A stretch of 64,000 nucleotides of DNA. Source: DAISJM01 sp036821485 (GTDB lineage: Bacteria; Verrucomicrobiota; Kiritimatiellia; CAIQIC01; JAGNIJ01). Position 1 is the stretch's first letter. Each line of letters begins with the position of its first letter. A model generated the notes under the pieces. It ran no database searches, was not told the origin of the DNA, and saw only the letters and a list, made by a program, of their open reading frames with translations. A program made the position numbers and the translations under genes. The stretch is from contig DAISJM010000006.1 of NCBI GenBank assembly GCA_036821485.1, positions 51,583 through 115,582 on the forward strand. The letters are read 5' to 3'. This document shows positions 61,470-64,000 of the stretch, one piece after another.

Positions 61470-62648
61470 GTGCGGCGAATCGTCTACCATTCCATTTTGG
61501 CCGCGGTCCTGATCATTTTTGGGGTTTCCGCGAAAGCCCAGGATATCCGCTTGGCCAATGGTGTGATCATCAAGGGCTCCGTGCTCAAGGTGGATGATTC
61601 CGGCATGGAGATCCAGACGCAGGTGGGCCCCCGGACCTACACTTGGGATACGCTTTCCGCTGCCACGCGCTATAGACATCAACCCAAGTTCCGCGCCAAC
61701 TACGAGGCCGTGCTCCAAGGACTCCCCCCGTCGACATGGACCAACGTACCCGACATCGTGGTGCCCGAACCCAAACCTGAGCCGGTGAAAACCGAAGCCC
61801 CGAAGGAAGTTCAGCCCGAGGTCGCATCGCTGCTGATCTTCGACCAGGCATCCTACGACAACGTGGATCCCATTTCCGTGGCCAAGTTCCCCGGCCTGCA
61901 GCTTCGCACGCCCGCAGACGCATCTTACGTGGGCGTCCAGTACGGCCCGAAAGCCACGGACGTACTTTATGCCGCGTTCGATGCCAAGACGGCCGGCGAT
62001 GTTCGTGACGTCATGTTCCTGTACAGCCCGGGCAACCCCCAGTACACGAACACCGCGCGGGTCACCGGGTTCAAGCGCGGCTCAGGCGGCGAGCGCCAAG
62101 TGACGTTCAAGAAGGTGAATGTCGGCACCGCGTTTGGCAGCGTCAATGCAAGTTTGGACATCGAATTCGTCTACCTGCCCGGACAGAGCAACCAGGTCAA
62201 CGTTACCGTCTATGTCGACCTGACGAAGGACAATACGCGCAGCAAGTTCATTCTCAACGGGCCGCTGACCGACCTGCTCATCGGCGACGGGCTCATCACC
62301 ATCAAAGGCCTGCTGGACCTGCCCATGTTGTGGGTGACGCTGGACCTGACCACGGGTTCCCCGCGACTCGTCGGCAACCTCAACATGTCCCATCTGAAGA
62401 TGGCTCCGAAGGAGGGCATGGACAACCGCCTCTCCATCGAAGTCACCACACCGGACGGTGCTTTCGTGCAGAAGGACGCGCTCAAGGTGGACGAAGGGGG
62501 CTTCAGCCAGCAGTACGGCATCGCCTATGACCTGAAGAAGACCTCTCCCGGCCAGACCTACAACGTCAAGGCCTCCATCAACCTGGGTCCATTCCTGGGC
62601 GAGGCCACGTTCGAGGACAAGTTCACCGTCCCGGGCGCAGCGAAGTAA
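61470..62648 (+). CDS. Secreted protein, unknown
   Basis: This 392-residue protein starts at GTG 61470 with AAAGGGAGGG upstream. It has a signal peptide (~1-23, ILAAVLIIFGVSAKA|QD), then a small beta domain (IRLANGVIIKGSVLKVDDSGMEI), a Pro-rich linker (PEPKPEPVKTEAPKE) and a ~270-residue beta-rich C-terminal region without Cys. No family is recognised. The N-terminal SH3-like strand pattern is similar in style to other secreted proteins of this window, which may reflect a lineage-specific envelope system. Confidence 0.65.
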   Translation: MRRIVYHSILAAVLIIFGVSAKAQDIRLANGVIIKGSVLKVDDSGMEIQTQVGPRTYTWDTLSAATRYRHQPKFRANYEAVLQGLPPSTWTNVPDIVVPEPKPEPVKTEAPKEVQPEVASLLIFDQASYDNVDPISVAKFPGLQLRTPADASYVGVQYGPKATDVLYAAFDAKTAGDVRDVMFLYSPGNPQYTNTARVTGFKRGSGGERQVTFKKVNVGTAFGSVNASLDIEFVYLPGQSNQVNVTVYVDLTKDNTRSKFILNGPLTDLLIGDGLITIKGLLDLPMLWVTLDLTTGSPRLVGNLNMSHLKMAPKEGMDNRLSIEVTTPDGAFVQKDALKVDEGGFSQQYGIAYDLKKTSPGQTYNVKASINLGPFLGEATFEDKFTVPGAAK

Positions 62649-62655
62649 CCGCCGG

Positions 62656-63477
62656 TCAGCCCTGCTTCACATTCCTCTGCCGGACGGCCTCAAACAGAAG
62701 TATCGTCGTCGCCGCCGACACATTCAGGGAATCCGCCTGCCCCCTCATCGGAATGCGCACCTTCAGGTCGGCCTGTTTCATCCACTGCTCGCTGAGGCCG
62801 TACTGCTCGGCCCCCACGATGACGGCAACCGGACCTGCAAGATCGACTTCCGTGTAGTCGGCTTCGGCGTGCGGAGTCGCCGCAAGAATTCGAATCCCGT
62901 GCTCGCGCAGCCATGCGAGCGCTTCCGCAGATGAAGCCTCCACCACCGGCAAGGCAAACAATGTGCCTGTGCTGGCGCGAACGACATTGGGATTGTTGAT
63001 GTCGGTGCACTGATCGCACACGATCACCGCATCCACGCCGGCCGCATCCGCCGATCGGAGAATGGTTCCCAGGTTGCCCGGTTTCTCAATCGCCTCGGCG
63101 ACGATGACCAGCGGGCGGGAAGACTTGAGCACGAGATCGCCCAGCGTCGCCTTAACCTGTGGCCCCACGCCAAGCAGCCCCTCCGGCCGGTCGCGATAAG
63201 CCATTTTTTCAAAGACCGGCTTGGAACATTCGAAAAGTTGCGCGCCCGCGGCCGCAGCCTGTTCGATCAATGCGGGCTCGTTCTTGCCGAGGTAGAGTTC
63301 GGGGCAGTAGTAGACGGATTCCGGCTTCCATCCGTTATCGAGCGCCCGCTTGAGCTCGCGGTAGCCCTCAACAAGCAGAAGCCCGGACTCGTCGCGCGCC
63401 GAGCGTTTGCCGAGTTTGACAACCTGTTTGACGCCCGGGTTCTGCAGGCTGGTGATGCTCTGAGCCTGATGATTCAT
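62656..63477 (-). CDS. SpoU/TrmH-family RNA 2'-O-methyltransferase
   Basis: This 273-residue SPOUT methyltransferase has an N-terminal substrate-binding domain (SLQNPGVKQVVKLGKRSARDESG, LLVEGYRELKRAL). The trefoil-knot catalytic domain has the three SpoU motifs: AIEKPGNLGTILRSADAAG, VIVGAEQYGLSEQW and IPMRGQADSLNVSAATTILLFE. Such enzymes methylate 23S rRNA or tRNA guanosine ribose; which nucleotide is not predictable. It is convergent with the secreted protein gene, 7 nt between stops. Confidence 0.92.
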   Translation of the reverse strand: MNHQAQSITSLQNPGVKQVVKLGKRSARDESGLLLVEGYRELKRALDNGWKPESVYYCPELYLGKNEPALIEQAAAAGAQLFECSKPVFEKMAYRDRPEGLLGVGPQVKATLGDLVLKSSRPLVIVAEAIEKPGNLGTILRSADAAGVDAVIVCDQCTDINNPNVVRASTGTLFALPVVEASSAEALAWLREHGIRILAATPHAEADYTEVDLAGPVAVIVGAEQYGLSEQWMKQADLKVRIPMRGQADSLNVSAATTILLFEAVRQRNVKQG

Positions 63478-63570
63478 ATGCTCCGTAAGGGCTTCTGCTG
63501 CCTTGACGCCTCCCCTGCCGGGGGTAAGCTAGCCATGGAAAGAGGATACGTTGTCGGTGCGGAAAACGGT

Positions 63571-64000
63571 ATGAAAAAAACGGCTTACATGATGGCCCTT
63601 GCCTGCTGTGCGGTCGCCTGCTTTGCCGACACGCCGGATTTCGATAAGTACCAGGTGATCCTCGACCGCAAGCCCTTCGGTACGGCGCCGCCGCCGGAAT
63701 CAAATGTCCCGGCCATTACAGCCGAGAACTCATTTGCAAAAACCCTCCGGATGAGCGCGCTGCTGGAACTCGACGACGGCACAATGAAGATCGGCCTGAT
63801 CGACCTCCAGAGCAACAAGAGTTTCTACCTCGCCGTCGGCGACACCGAAGAGGGCATTGAGCTGGTGTCGGCCGACTACGACCAGGAAGAAGCCGTGGTG
63901 CGCAAGGGCGCGGAAATGGCCGTGATCAAATTGCAGTCGGGCGATATCCAGGCGCTGACGCCGGCCGAGCAGCAGGCACGCCTGAGCGCGCCGCCCTCAC
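63571..64000 (+). CDS. Secreted GspC/PilP-like protein, cut by window end
   Basis: ATG 63571 opens a frame that runs to the last base. The 143 residues seen have a signal peptide (MKKTAYMMALACCAVACFA|DT), a segment YQVILDRKPFGTAPPPES typical of PilP/GspC-type proteins, and a small beta domain (LRMSALLELDDGTMKIGL, KSFYLAVGDTEEGIELVSAD, EEAVVRKGAEMAVIKLQSGD). That pattern fits the periplasmic link between an inner-membrane platform and a secretin, so a type II secretion or type IV pilus cluster may continue to the right. An in-frame ATG at 63535 is possible but less likely. Confidence 0.7.
   Translation, partial: MKKTAYMMALACCAVACFADTPDFDKYQVILDRKPFGTAPPPESNVPAITAENSFAKTLRMSALLELDDGTMKIGLIDLQSNKSFYLAVGDTEEGIELVSADYDQEEAVVRKGAEMAVIKLQSGDIQALTPAEQQARLSAPPS

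Overview
The window is GC-rich, densely packed bacterial chromosome with about 57 protein genes and one tRNA. The mix suggests a PVC-superphylum bacterium, Verrucomicrobiota or Kiritimatiellota-like. It has two bactofilins (one with a zinc ribbon), two GYF_2/coiled-coil proteins, a Prc-type tail-specific protease, a DUF1343/NamZ muramidase and PilP/GspC-like secreted proteins. This assignment is inference from gene content; no rRNA is present to test it.

Layout. 1-7 kb: envelope and cytoskeleton genes (membrane protein with a GspC/PilP-like tail, two bactofilins, a 960-residue GYF_2 coiled-coil protein, a single-pass membrane protein). 7-10.3 kb: a large YgfK-type iron-sulfur flavoprotein on the minus strand. 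10.5-16.5 kb: a four-gene signalling cluster (PhnD-like sensor with PAS, REC-GAF-PAS-GAF protein, membrane histidine kinase, single-domain response regulator), followed by a sodium:solute symporter. 18-19.8 kb: ilvD. 19.8-25.4 kb: a compact four-gene island (DUF488 protein, unknown Cys/His protein, type III Mod and Res) bounded by a 24-bp direct repeat that copies the 3' end of ilvD. 25.5-35.4 kb: amidohydrolase, small zinc protein, Prc protease, secreted GH13 amylase, OmpA-like and cNMP-binding proteins, second GYF_2 protein. 35.6-38.5 kb: zwf-pgl (oxidative pentose phosphate entry) and a PIN/RHH toxin-antitoxin pair. 38.5-43.2 kb: radical SAM protein, MFS transporter, PAS protein without an ATPase domain, small membrane proteins. 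43.2-44.2 kb: rplM-rpsI with a promoter and a clear intrinsic terminator. 44.3-57.4 kb: a biosynthetic block, argJ-argB-(four-helix bundle gene)-argD-argG-lysA-dapA-dapB-PPC-folK-panB-panC-MBL-namZ, with many 1-4 nt stop/start overlaps. 57.4-58.2 kb: HicB-like protein, tRNA-Ser(CGA), and a GIY-YIG gene between two identical 26-bp repeats. 58.2-61.4 kb: divergent FrhB-like and GltD-like iron-sulfur redox genes. 61.5-64 kb: secreted protein, SpoU-type RNA methyltransferase, and a secreted protein cut by the window end.

The least explained signals are in the non-coding DNA. A 19-bp palindrome, TTTTCCAANNNTTGGAAAA, occurs at three loci (window start, upstream of ilvD, upstream of dapA), always in tandem at an exact 31-bp period. 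That is about three helical turns and points to cooperative binding by an unidentified regulator or to paired RNA hairpins. Other mobile or repeat signals are the ilvD-bounded type III R-M island without an integrase, two inverted copies of a 159-bp repeat that each start at a neighbour gene's TAG stop, a four-helix bundle (S23) gene inserted in the arg operon with repeat-encoded ends, and the repeat-flanked GIY-YIG gene.
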